Assembly: GCA_003224085.1 (NCBI GenBank) | Contig: QHYK01000096.1 | Coordinates: 25,811-66,402, forward strand | Source: Acidobacteriota bacterium | GTDB taxonomy: Bacteria; Acidobacteriota; Terriglobia; Acidiferrales; UBA7541 | Length of the DNA: 40,592 bases | Reading direction: 5' to 3' | Part shown: piece after piece, positions 25,669 through 33,379 of the stretch | How positions within the stretch are numbered: the first letter of the stretch is position 1 | Layout: every line of letters starts with the position of its first letter | Position numbers and translations under genes: made by a program | Notes under the pieces: generated by a model | Databases searched by the model: none | Told to the model about the DNA's origin: nothing | Seen by the model: the letters and a program-made list of their open reading frames with translations, nothing else

Positions 25669-26185
25669 AGCCGCACCATCCTCTCTCATTCGCTACGACC
25701 TGGTGAGGGCGCCGAGTCCCGGCGCGACACCCCCCGCCTGGCGTAGACGGCATGGCCGCCGTTCCGTGAGCACCAGGACTGAAGAAAGCAGCCGCGGATC
25801 TCGCGAATTCACAGAAAATTTAGAAGGAACTACGGGACAAAGCCAAAAAAAAGGAGGGACACTCGCGAAATCCAAGATAAGCACGTTGTCCAGCGCCAGG
25901 CAAATCAAAATCAGGAATGTGGCCGGATCTCGCGGATTCCCTGTCCCGCCGTTTTCAGGGAAAAGAATCTGAGCAACCGGCCCCCGCATCAATCTGATCC
26001 CATCACGGAAAAGATCGCGACCCGTTACAACTCACCGTTTCTTAGCAACGCAGGAGCGGCATTTCTTACGGTGCGGTATTGACATGCAGGGTACAATGCT
26101 CCTGCCTCTCGGACGAGGTTCCTCGGGTGTTCGACTTCAGTCCAATCCGCCTTTCCATGAAATCTTATGCTGGAGGTAGGTAATC
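25669..26185. other. Long divergent intergenic region, 517 bp
   Basis: Separates the DUF2911 gene (minus) from the radical SAM gene (plus). Open frames here lack ribosome sites and motifs. TTGACA at 26079 and TACAAT at 26092 are too close to form one promoter. Nothing else is evident; it presumably holds both leader regions. Confidence 0.4.
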
Positions 26186-28075
26186 ATGTCTGGGATCACG
26201 GCTGGTATTTTTCGCGCGGCATCCAACGCAGCATGGTTCGCTTCTAAGGTCCTTAACCGGGTTTTGCACGAGGGTAATTTGCCCAGCCCAAGCTGGGCCC
26301 CTGGCCGACTCCCAAAACAGCGAGAGCGTATCCCGATGGCTACCGGAGTTCCCAGGAAAACCCTGTCGCTATGCCCCGACTGCAACCGCGAAGTAGTGCA
26401 GGCGGTGCTCAAAGGTGAGATGGATGTCGCCGCTTTTCGAGACAACCCCGGAATCGTTGAAGCGGGGATCTTGGAAGAAGGCGGACGCATCCTCATGCGG
26501 AAGGTGTGCGAGAAGCATGGCCCGTTCGAGGATGCACTCTCCAATCACCCGGATTTCTTTCGAAGAATGGAACAGCTTGCCTTCGGCAGAGACTTCGAAT
26601 GCACTGACGATTGCAACGTCCACGGTCATGGTCCGAACAGCATTAGCTCCGGGAGAGGGACCTTCCTAATCGTCGATTTGACCAACCGATGCAACATGAT
26701 GTGTTCCCCGTGCTTCATGGATGCGAACGCCGCGAGCTACGCTTACGAATTGAGTATGGAAGATATAAAAATCATTTTCAGCAACGCGCTTTCGTTCAAG
26801 CCTCAGCGGGAAATCAACATTCTGTTCTCAGGAGGGGAGCCCACAGTATCGCCGATTTTCCTTGATGCCGTTCGGCACGCGAAAAGCGTGGGCTTCCATC
26901 GGCTTCACGTTGCGACAAACGGCATCGAGTTCGCTAAGAATAGCGACTTGGCTTTGCAGGCCAGGGAAGCCGGCTTGCACGGTGTCTACCTCCAATTGGA
27001 TGGAGTTTCCGAAGAAAAAAACAAACATCGCGGATTGGGAAACTACATGGCGGTGAGGCGACAAGCTTTGGACAACATTGCTGCCTCCGGAATGCGAACT
27101 ACGCTTCAAGTCACGGTAGACAAATGCCGGAACAACGACGGACTTGGAGACATCGTTCGTTTAGCGATTCAAAACATAGAAAAAATCCATGGAGTCGTTT
27201 TTCAGCCAATCATGTTTGCCGGCAGGGACGAGGGCGTGTGCGCCGAGGAGCGTTACGCCCGACGCTACCCTCTCACGCAGCTGGCCTTCGATCTGCAGGA
27301 GCAGACTTCGATTGACTGGCAGCCGATGCGGGATTGGTTCCCGCTGTCGGACTTTGGGATATTCGCTCACCTATGCGATGTCCTTAACCCTGAGGCGAAA
27401 CTGGGGAGCCTGTTCCAGCAGACGCATCCGAACCGTGGAATCTTCAGCCCCTTGCTGGTCGACACGAATCGGAAGGAGGCCATCCCGATCCCCGCGTTTT
27501 TTGACCTGGAGCAATTCATGCGCGACGTCGTAGAGATAACCGACTCCGGGAGGGGACCGGTAGCAACAAAGGCGCTTGTCTCGCTTTCGATGCTCCGTCA
27601 CTTCGATCAGGGAAAGGCACCGTCGCGGTTTGGACTTGCCGACCTGCGACGCATCATTGACGACTGTTTCTATCGCGTTGCCGACAGTAGCAATCATTGG
27701 TCTGACAGAGCCTATTCCTATGACGGGCGCTGGAGAGTCATGATCTTTAACGGCATGTGGTTCCAGGACGCCTTCAACTACGACTTTTCAGGAATCTGCA
27801 ATTCCACTTCGCCCGTGGCAACGACTCAGGGTGAAATCAGCTTCTGCGCTTACTACGGCGGCGGCTGGCGAAAGATCGTGGAACAACAGAGCCGCACAAC
27901 AAAGTTGGCCGGATGGCACAGAACCCATGGTCGCCAGGAAATTTATGCCAAGGGCAGGAATGTTGAATTAGGACAATCGTTGCCTGGCGGGGGCATCCAA
28001 TTGGTTCGGATTGAGGCGGCGGAACCAGTGACTGTTCCGACGGGCCTTCTGCAGAACGGTGACGAACACAGCTAA
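26186..28075 (+). CDS. Radical SAM protein of the Tes/Mss (tetraether or membrane-spanning lipid synthase) type
   Basis: A 629-residue protein. Residues 56-112 form a rubredoxin-like opening (KTLSLCPDCNREV with Cys63 and Cys66, then VCEKHGPF with Cys108). Further cysteines at 139 and 143 precede the radical SAM core: CxxxCxxC at 169-173-176 in LTNRCNMMCSPCF, and GGEPT at 216-220. Extra cysteines at 397, 494, 538 and 554 could hold auxiliary clusters. This layout matches the family of MJ0619/Tes, which joins lipid tails to make tetraethers in archaea, and the bacterial Mss proteins proposed for membrane-spanning lipids of Acidobacteriota. Methyl-transferring radical SAM relatives share the same N-terminus, so the reaction is not certain. 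GGAGG lies nine bases before ATG 26186. It stands alone, beside an island. Confidence 0.82.
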   Translation: MSGITAGIFRAASNAAWFASKVLNRVLHEGNLPSPSWAPGRLPKQRERIPMATGVPRKTLSLCPDCNREVVQAVLKGEMDVAAFRDNPGIVEAGILEEGGRILMRKVCEKHGPFEDALSNHPDFFRRMEQLAFGRDFECTDDCNVHGHGPNSISSGRGTFLIVDLTNRCNMMCSPCFMDANAASYAYELSMEDIKIIFSNALSFKPQREINILFSGGEPTVSPIFLDAVRHAKSVGFHRLHVATNGIEFAKNSDLALQAREAGLHGVYLQLDGVSEEKNKHRGLGNYMAVRRQALDNIAASGMRTTLQVTVDKCRNNDGLGDIVRLAIQNIEKIHGVVFQPIMFAGRDEGVCAEERYARRYPLTQLAFDLQEQTSIDWQPMRDWFPLSDFGIFAHLCDVLNPEAKLGSLFQQTHPNRGIFSPLLVDTNRKEAIPIPAFFDLEQFMRDVVEITDSGRGPVATKALVSLSMLRHFDQGKAPSRFGLADLRRIIDDCFYRVADSSNHWSDRAYSYDGRWRVMIFNGMWFQDAFNYDFSGICNSTSPVATTQGEISFCAYYGGGWRKIVEQQSRTTKLAGWHRTHGRQEIYAKGRNVELGQSLPGGGIQLVRIEAAEPVTVPTGLLQNGDEHS

Positions 28076-28093
28076 CGACGGGAAGAGTGTGAA

Positions 28094-28740
28094 GGTCTTT
28101 CGTTCTGGTGTTCATGCGCTCGCCTCGCGGCGGCGTATACGCATGGAGCTTTTCCGCAAATTGCTGTTCGGCCGAAATGACCGGGAAAGACGGCGGCGCG
28201 ACGCCGCCGAAGCCAAGCCAGTCTTCCCCGGTCACGATATCCAGAGGCTCCAGCACTTCGTCCCCAATGCCGACGTCGACGTGGAAACGCGCAAAGTCTC
28301 GTCCGTCCATTCGTGCTTGGACTGGATACCGGCTGCCGCCTCCCGGAGCGCCGTGCAGATCTTCTGTCGCTTCCCCAAACGAGGAATTCGAAGTAGTCGT
28401 CGAAGCGCGTCGCCGCCGCTTCTTGAAGCATGAAGCGCACCTGTTCACGCCGCTCTTTCGGGTCCTTCGAGAGACGCGTGCCGTCGTGCAGCGTCAGGTC
28501 GATGTCCTTGGTCGTCCTAGCTGAATGCGTCCGCAACTCCATCGCGTAGCCACCCTTCAGCACCCATGGATAGGTTGCCTCCGGTCCTCTTGGAAAAATG
28601 CGCGCCAGGAAGCGGTCGAACGCCACTTGCCGGCGGAGGCGCTGCAGGTCCGTACCTTCCTCCCGCGCACGACTCTGCAAGCGAGTCTCGAGGGCGGTAT
28701 GAAATGCGCCGGGTGTCTTGTAGGATTTCGCTTCGTCCAT
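28094..28740 (-). pseudogene. AbiEii/AbiGii-type nucleotidyltransferase toxin, frameshifted and truncated
   Basis: The N-terminal half reads well (YKTPGAFHTALETRLQSRARE, FDRFLARIFPRG, WVLKGGYAMELR, TTKDIDLTL with the nucleotidyltransferase DxD). After FEFLV the frame is lost. The neighbouring frame continues GEATEDLHGAPGGGSRYPVQARMDGRDFARFHVDVGIGDEV through EKLHAYT to RTKDL. Removing one T from TTT at 28377-28379 restores a continuous protein. Family members continue after RTKDL (VDLVLL), but this copy ends there, beside the radical SAM stop. It is a dead remnant of an abortive-infection or toxin-antitoxin module. Confidence 0.8.
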
Positions 28741-28860
28741 CAGGCGGGCTGCCCGGCTAGCTCGCGAAGTGAGCGTTGAAGTTTATCGTGCGGCATGCGA
28801 TCGATTTCCCTCCTTCCGATGAGGCCACGGGGTAAAGCACTAATGCCACCGCTGTGCTTG
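28741..28860 (-). pseudogene. Possible C-terminal remnant of the AbiE-type antitoxin
   Basis: The frame ends ALPRGLIGRREIDRMPHDKLQRSLRELAGQPA and its TGA overlaps the toxin ATG as TGATG, the normal coupling in such operons. Upstream sequence in this frame loses domain character. The assignment is from position and composition only. Confidence 0.35.
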
Positions 28861-29123
28861 TCAGCGAGCAAAAAACCTCTTCGGCACAAGCGCCAAAGTG
28901 TTATGAAAGACCACACTATGTACTCGGCATATTTGCTTTTCTTATCGCTGCTTTCTGTCTGTGTCTGGCTGGTGGTTGTTGGACTATCGCCAGCCAGAGC
29001 ACTACTGATAAGCGAGGGGCTGGATTTTTCTATCTCGGCCTTATCGCTCTTGTCGCCTGTTTTTGGCTCATCTATCATGGGGTCGGTCTCATAGAATTTC
29101 AGGTAGCTCCGTGTCTTACATAA
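28854..29123 (+). CDS. Possible small two-helix membrane protein
   Basis: An 89-codon frame with two convincing hydrophobic segments (YVLGIFAFLIAAFCLCLAGG and GFFYLGLIALVACFWLIYHG) separated by a polar SQSTTDKRG loop. The best start is a GTG at 28854 with no clear ribosome site, so the true N-terminus is doubtful and it may be a fragment. The hydrophobic pattern is unlikely by chance. Function unknown; it sits among island remnants. Confidence 0.42.
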   Translation: MLVSEQKTSSAQAPKCYERPHYVLGIFAFLIAAFCLCLAGGCWTIASQSTTDKRGAGFFYLGLIALVACFWLIYHGVGLIEFQVAPCLT

Positions 29124-29138
29124 GAATAAGCTAATCGC

Positions 29139-29258
29139 ATGGGGAAAAAGTACGACGAAGGCCCAAAGGCAAAAGAGAAATTCGAGCGTACTATGATCGC
29201 GCTCTTTCGAGTAAAGAAAAGTGAACTTACAGAGAAAACCAAGAAAGGCAAGGATTAG
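29139..29258 (+). CDS. Small basic protein, 39 aa
   Basis: ATG 29139 to TAG 29258 encodes MGKKYDEGPKAKEKF, followed by ERTMIALFRVKK and a lysine-rich tail ending KKGKD. The frame is compact, highly charged and uses sensible codons. I believe similar lysine-rich micro-proteins with KYDEGP and LFRV motifs occur in other soil bacteria, but cannot verify this. No clear Shine-Dalgarno is visible. It may be a small nucleic-acid-binding or regulatory protein; function unknown. Confidence 0.5.
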   Translation: MGKKYDEGPKAKEKFERTMIALFRVKKSELTEKTKKGKD

Positions 29259-29414
29259 GCGGCTTTACGCTGGCCCCGGATGCCCCAGACCCCGATGGTC
29301 GCTCTCCGCATCCAAAAGAACTAAAGTTCCGCGTTTTCCCGCCGGCCTTATCGTGTAAAGTTGGAAAAGCAATGACGGTGCTCTAACCCTATGAAAACAC
29401 AGAAAATATTCCGC

Positions 29415-29443
29415 TTGACAGCACGTCCTTTCAAACGTACACT
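29415..29443 (+). promoter_or_regulatory. Sigma-70-type promoter of the toxin-antitoxin pair
   Basis: TTGACA (29415-29420), exactly 17 bases, then TACACT (29438-29443), 41 bp before the antitoxin ATG. The -10 box overlaps a direct repeat (CGTACACTTGG at 29436 and CGTACATTGG at 29458), which could be the antitoxin operator. Confidence 0.7.
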
Positions 29444-29483
29444 TGGGTCAGTGAATCGTACATTGGAGATCGGGAGGACGCAC

Positions 29484-29798
29484 ATGGCTACTGCCGGCAT
29501 CAATGTCAGCGTTAAGAGGGTAACAGCTACCGATCTGCGGGACAGTCTGAAAAATTGCCTGAAAGACGCCAGGGCAAACAAAGTTGTGCTGATCGAGAAT
29601 CGGCGTCAGTCTTCAAAATATCTCGTGGATAAAGACTTCTTCGATACTCTCGTGAAAGAGCGTGATTCAATCATCGCGACTCTTGAGATTCTAGCAGATC
29701 GTGGTCTCACCGATCGGCTCTTGAATCTTTCTAAGACCATCGATAGCGACTTTGCTGCTGGCAGTCTGCTCACCACAGCCGATGTTTTCGGCGAATGA
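29484..29798 (+). CDS. Phd/YefM-like antitoxin
   Basis: A 104-residue protein from ATG 29484 with GGGAGG upstream. The N-terminal half (VSVKRVTATDLRDSLKNCLKDARANKVVLIENRRQSSKYLVDKDFFDTLVKERD) follows the Phd/YefM pattern: a DNA-binding fold, a repressor hairpin, then a C-terminal toxin-binding tail that is usually unfolded. The stop overlaps the next start as ATGA. It should neutralise the RelE-like toxin and repress the promoter upstream. Family match is by pattern, moderately sure. Confidence 0.75.
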   Translation: MATAGINVSVKRVTATDLRDSLKNCLKDARANKVVLIENRRQSSKYLVDKDFFDTLVKERDSIIATLEILADRGLTDRLLNLSKTIDSDFAAGSLLTTADVFGE

Positions 29799-30220
29799 GC
29801 AAAGCGCGAAAACAGCCTTCGTCCACATTACCCGCCGCCCGGAGCGAAAAACCCCAGGCGGCGTCTTCTTTTGAGCTTCGATATACGGAGGATGCTGGCG
29901 CGGATATCAAAGGTCTAGACGGGAGCATCAAAAAACAAGTTCGAAACGTTCTAGAGAAGAAGTTGGCTGTCAATCCCGAAGGATACGGACTGCCGTTGCG
30001 CGGCCCACTCGCAGGCTATTGGAAGCACGAGTTTGCGAATCATCGTGTGATTTACAGAATCTATCCTGATCCTCCCACTGTGGTTGTCTGTGCGGTTGGT
30101 CCCCGCAAGGCGGGTGATGCCGAAGACATCTGCAAGCAGTTGGAGGCAGTCACCAAAACAGGTAGGCTCGCCGCGCAGGTCGCTTCAGTGCTCAACAAGT
30201 TCTTAACTAAGAAAAAGTAA
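29795..30220 (+). CDS. RelE/ParE-family toxin
   Basis: A 141-residue protein coupled to the antitoxin by a 4-bp overlap. After a 25-residue polar extension the RelE/ParE domain begins (FELRYTEDAGADIKGLDGSIKKQVRNVLEKKLAVNPEGYGLPLRGPLAGYWKHEFANHRVIYRIY), with the typical GYWKHEFANHRVIYRI strand pair. RelE members cut mRNA on the ribosome and ParE members poison gyrase; sequence alone does not separate them here. The N-terminal extension and the C-terminal lysine-rich tail are longer than usual (about 90-100 residues). Confidence 0.82.
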   Translation: MSKARKQPSSTLPAARSEKPQAASSFELRYTEDAGADIKGLDGSIKKQVRNVLEKKLAVNPEGYGLPLRGPLAGYWKHEFANHRVIYRIYPDPPTVVVCAVGPRKAGDAEDICKQLEAVTKTGRLAAQVASVLNKFLTKKK

Positions 30221-30316
30221 TTAGAAGCTTTCGACAAGCTTGACACGAACCTTCAGCCGACGAAATACGACGTGAAACCGCCCGAGAGTTTGGTGCGATA
30301 GTCGGCTACTGAACGC

Positions 30317-30530
30317 CTACGCGGTCTTTTTGATGGATACGACTTTGCGCGACCGGAAAGATTCGTCGAGCTTGTTGATTCCTTCGCGTGCCTTCTCTTC
30401 GTCCGCCTTGATGTAGATGTTCTGCGTCGTGCGAAGTTCGCTATGACGCATCACGCGCTGAATGTCCTTATCGTCGGTTCCGTGTGCGTGCAACTCCGTT
30501 GCTCTTCTAAAAATCTTCACTGGTATTGTG
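30317..30530 (-). pseudogene. Tyrosine recombinase C-terminal fragment 1
   Basis: Only the last catalytic part survives: FRRATELHAHGTDDKDIQRVMRHSELRTTQNIYIKADEEKAREGINKL, with the R-H box (RHS) and the nucleophile-region Tyr (NIYIK). An intact integrase would be 350 residues or more. Upstream sequence in the frame is unrelated. Confidence 0.75.
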
Positions 30531-30688
30531 CGCTTCGTTGGAGACCATCCTAGCCGCCTAGAGGATGGCGAGTCCCAACGAAGTTGCAGCGTCAAGCGGC
30601 TGGCGTTAGACAAGGGACCGGCAGCACGATCAATGGCGGGCAACACCCAGGGCAAACACCCAAACTCACCCAAAAGGGTTTGGTGTTT

Positions 30689-30970
30689 ATGCCTGTTACT
30701 CGCCGTAAGCTTTCGTCACCACCGGTGCCGCGCGTGTCTGCGACCATCCCGATTGCGCCACAGCTACAGGTGCCGTCGTCGTTCAACGACGACTTCGTCA
30801 CTCCTAAACAACTCGCTGATCGTCTTCACGTTAAGGTCTCGACGATTTGGGAGTGGACTCGGCGTCGCCAGCATAATCCGATTCCGCATTATCCGGTCAG
30901 TCGTAAGGTGGTCTACTACAAGTGGAATGAAGTGCGCGCGTGGATTGAAGCACAGCGAGCAGCGGCATGA
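30689..30970 (+). CDS. Excisionase-like helix-turn-helix protein
   Basis: A 93-residue basic protein from ATG 30689. Residues about 30-88 form an AlpA/Xis-type winged helix (DDFVTPKQLADRLHVKVSTIWEWTRRRQHNPIPHYPVSRKVVYYKWNEVRAWIEA). Such proteins bind attachment sites to direct excision, or act as island regulators. It ends 10 bp from the tRNA 3' end, between two recombinase fragments, which suits a former integrated element. The N-terminal 28 residues are Pro/Ser rich and disordered. Confidence 0.72.
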   Translation: MPVTRRKLSSPPVPRVSATIPIAPQLQVPSSFNDDFVTPKQLADRLHVKVSTIWEWTRRRQHNPIPHYPVSRKVVYYKWNEVRAWIEAQRAAA

Positions 30971-30980
30971 ATCCATAAGT

Positions 30981-31056
30981 TGGTGGACCCGCCTGGATTC
31001 GAACCAGGAACCTGCCGATTATGAGCCGGACGCTCTAACCGTTGAGCTACGGGTCC
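30981..31056 (-). tRNA. tRNA with CAU anticodon (Met elongator or Ile2)
   Basis: Cloverleaf seen on the minus strand: acceptor GGACCCG/CGGGTCC fully paired, D stem GCTC/GAGC, anticodon loop CTCATAA, T stem CCTGG/CCAGG with TTCGAAT, and CCA encoded at the 3' end (76 nt). The first anticodon-stem pair is a mismatch. CAU could be elongator Met or lysidine-modified Ile; sequence alone does not decide. Its 3' end faces the excisionase-like gene and is the probable attachment site. Confidence 0.92.
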
Positions 31057-31066
31057 GCCGCCGCCG

Positions 31067-31318
31067 CTACACCTTGATCTTATACTTCTTTTGCAGCACG
31101 TCGCTCAACTTTCGCAAACCGCGCTCACCAGCCGCCCGATCTGGCTGGACGTAATACGCAAGAGTTGTGGAAACGTCTGCGTGGCGTAAGATCGACTGGA
31201 TTGCCTTATTGCTCCAGTTGGATTTTTCCGCGGCAAGATCGAGAACGGCGAGCGAACGCGGGCTCTTGGCCAGCAACGCGCGGCGATAATGATAAGGGTC
31301 GATTCCTTTCTTGGCCAA
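31067..31318 (-). pseudogene. Tyrosine recombinase C-terminal fragment 2
   Basis: The frame holds AIQSILRHADVSTTLAYYVQPDRAAGERGLRKLSDVLQKKYKIKV, the C-terminal signature of a tyrosine integrase (RHADVSTTLAYY), ending 11 bp from the 5' end of the tRNA. It differs clearly from fragment 1, so two elements were involved. Upstream it runs into the broken molybdoprotein gene. Confidence 0.72.
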
Positions 31319-31344
31319 TTCGTCGACAAAACTCTCCCAAGCAC

Positions 31345-32128
31345 GGATGTGGGCACAGGGACGTGCAGAAGCTTGAAATCCACGCGGATGTTGGGAATGC
31401 CGTAGTGCGTTTCGATGAGGCCCTCAACGCAACTGGGGTCGAAAACGGGAGTAACCGCGGGCGGAAAAACAAATTGAAGAATGGAAGGAGAAACCAGACG
31501 GTGCGAAACGGCGCGAAGTTCTCCGTGTTCGTCGATTCCGGCCGTGATTTGATGGAGAGTCGCTGGGCGATAGATGTCGTGCTGCATGTCTTCTTCGCGC
31601 GACCAAATCACTTTTACGGGTTGGCCAACGGCTTTCGAGAGCAGCGCGGCTTGCACGGCGAAGTCGGTCCAAAGCCTGCGCCCGAAGCCGCCGCCAATCG
31701 GCGTGCGAAAGACTTGATGTTTTCCTTAGGCAGTTTGAAGATCGCGGCGAGCGTCATGCGCGTGATTTCCTGCCCTTGCGTCGGTCCCCAAATCTCTACG
31801 GTGTCGCCGGAGACGCGCGCGGTGCAATTCATCGGCTCCATGGTGGCGTGAGCGAGGAATTGCGATTCGTAGTCCTGGGAATAGATGGTCGGATAAGTCT
31901 CTTTGCGTGCGGCTTCGGCGTTGTCGGCGGGGATTACCTTTTGATCCAAAGGAACGCTCGGGTAGTCGTGATGGAGCGCGTCGGCGTTGCCCTCGACGTG
32001 GACGAGCAGCCAGTCGCTGCCATCCAGAGCGCCGCGGTAGTCATCGCGAAGGGATTGGGTACTGCAGTCCGCAGCTGAGCCTTCGTTGAAACTGACGTTG
32101 AGGGCATCGAGGGCCGTCTTGAGCTTCC
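31345..32128 (-). pseudogene. Isoquinoline 1-oxidoreductase beta-type molybdoprotein, internal fragment with frameshift
   Basis: Reads as part of a xanthine dehydrogenase-family molybdenum-binding subunit: ALDALNVSFNEGSAADCSTQSLRDDY, then SQDYESQFLAHATMEPMNCTARV and VEIWGPTQGQEITRMTLAAIFKLPKENIK. After a shift it continues FRTPIGGGFGRRLWTDFAVQAALLSKAVGQPVKVIWSREEDMQHD and on to HVPVPTS. Adding one G near 31713 (AAGTCT to AAGGTCT) joins the frames. The N-terminal portion is missing (stop just upstream), and the C-terminal half is replaced by the recombinase fragment. Dead gene. Confidence 0.82.
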
Positions 32129-32386
32129 TCGCTTACCGCCGAGAGCCTTGCTTGCTGGCAAGTTTTGTAAAGCCCGCCCGCAAACCCCGCCGCGCTGAAC
32201 GAGCAGATGCAAGACTGATGGGCCTGATGATTTATTCCAATTTGGCCAATTTGGCTTGTAACCTGACTCGGCTAGGAAAGTCTTTCAGCCTCGAATTGCC
32301 GGAAATGTTTACACGCCCGTCGGGCGAGGCGGATTGGCGGGCGGAGTTTTCTACCAGTTCGTTTCTCGCGGCTGCTCCAAAAATTT

Positions 32387-32436
32387 AGGCGGACGCACTC
32401 GCGCCAAGCTTCCGCGCGAGGTACGCCCGCCTTTTT
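32387..32436. terminator. Bidirectional terminator-like hairpin
   Basis: AGGCGG-A-CG and CGCCCGCCT with inner CTCGCG/CGCGAG form a long imperfect stem, followed by TTTTT on the plus strand and AAATTTTT-type sequence on the minus strand. It lies downstream of the glycine-zipper gene. The 32130-32480 stretch around it holds no gene. Confidence 0.55.
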
Positions 32437-32479
32437 GGTTGATTATTGGTTGTCCTTCGCTCGATGTCGAAGGATCGGG

Positions 32480-33157
32480 TCAGCTCTTCACGTTGATCGA
32501 CGTCGGCTGGGAGAGCCGGAACGTGAGGCGCGTCTCCGGAGGAAGCTTGATGTCACGCTTCGCGGTGACGAGCGCCACGGTAGTTCCCGCGACCAGGCCG
32601 ACCGGCCCGCCGATGGCTGCTCCCGTGGCGCCACCGGCCAAGGCGCCAACCAAGACACCTCCGCCGGCTCCGCCGCCCATCCACAACAGGTAGTGTTTCT
32701 TATGGCTGCGGCCCACTTCGCGGGAAGAATAGGTGTGAACGGCATAGTTCTGCCCGTTCACGTCCACCGATTGCAGCGCGAGCAGCAACCGGGGACGGCC
32801 CTTGAATCGTCCCGCTTCTTTGGCCTGTACAACGACTCCTTCGGCTCGAGCGCCTTTGGGGATGACCGTTTTGCCCTCGATCACAACCGGCTGCCAGACC
32901 GTGGCACGAAAGTGGTGCCCCGGCCTCGTGCCAGTGGTCACGGCCTGGTCGAGAACCACATGGATCCTCGTCCGCTGCGGTACCGTGACGGAGTCGCTGC
33001 CCCACATGGCTTTGGCGCCGACTGCCCATAGCGCCGCCACCAGAACCGCGGCTCCTGCGATGAGGTAGTGCCGCCTGGTCAAGCGCACCCTTTTTAATTT
33101 GTTCAGGTGCTGCTTGGACAAGCGGAGTTTGGTCAAGCCCAGTTTGGTCCAAACCAT
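32480..33157 (-). CDS. Membrane-anchored glycine-zipper protein
   Basis: A 225-residue protein with AGGAGG six bases before ATG 33157. The N-terminus is basic with spaced leucines (TKLGLTKLRLSKQHLNKLKRVRL), followed by one membrane segment (YLIAGAAVLVAALWAVGAKA, about 31-50). A beta-rich periplasmic domain follows (IHVVLDQAVTTGTRPGHHFRATVWQPVVIEGKTVIPKGARAEGVV), resembling the TrbI/VirB10-like beta fold seen in single-copy acidobacterial proteins. A glycine zipper ends the core (MGGGAGGGVLVGALAGGATGAAIGGPVGLVAG, about 155-190). Function unknown; a role in envelope structure is plausible. Confidence 0.8.
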   Translation of the reverse strand: MVWTKLGLTKLRLSKQHLNKLKRVRLTRRHYLIAGAAVLVAALWAVGAKAMWGSDSVTVPQRTRIHVVLDQAVTTGTRPGHHFRATVWQPVVIEGKTVIPKGARAEGVVVQAKEAGRFKGRPRLLLALQSVDVNGQNYAVHTYSSREVGRSHKKHYLLWMGGGAGGGVLVGALAGGATGAAIGGPVGLVAGTTVALVTAKRDIKLPPETRLTFRLSQPTSINVKS

Positions 33158-33379
33158 AATGATCCTCCTATGGGACTTTGAGGCACCGTGGCGGCCTTCG
33201 AGGCAGCCTGTAAACGCTTGGAAAGAAAAGGGATGCTTTTGCAGGAGGGGAATGGGGGGGCAATAGTTTCAAGGCCGGTGAAAATTTGGAGTACTGCAAG
33301 TACTAAACTACTGCGCGGCGGCCTACTTTTGGAATCAACACGCGTTTATTGCGGACCGCTCTGCGACCGGGAAGCAGAG

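Noticed and set aside
26079-26097. TTGACA with TACAAT before the radical SAM gene
   Set aside because: Spacing is seven bases, incompatible with a sigma-70 promoter.
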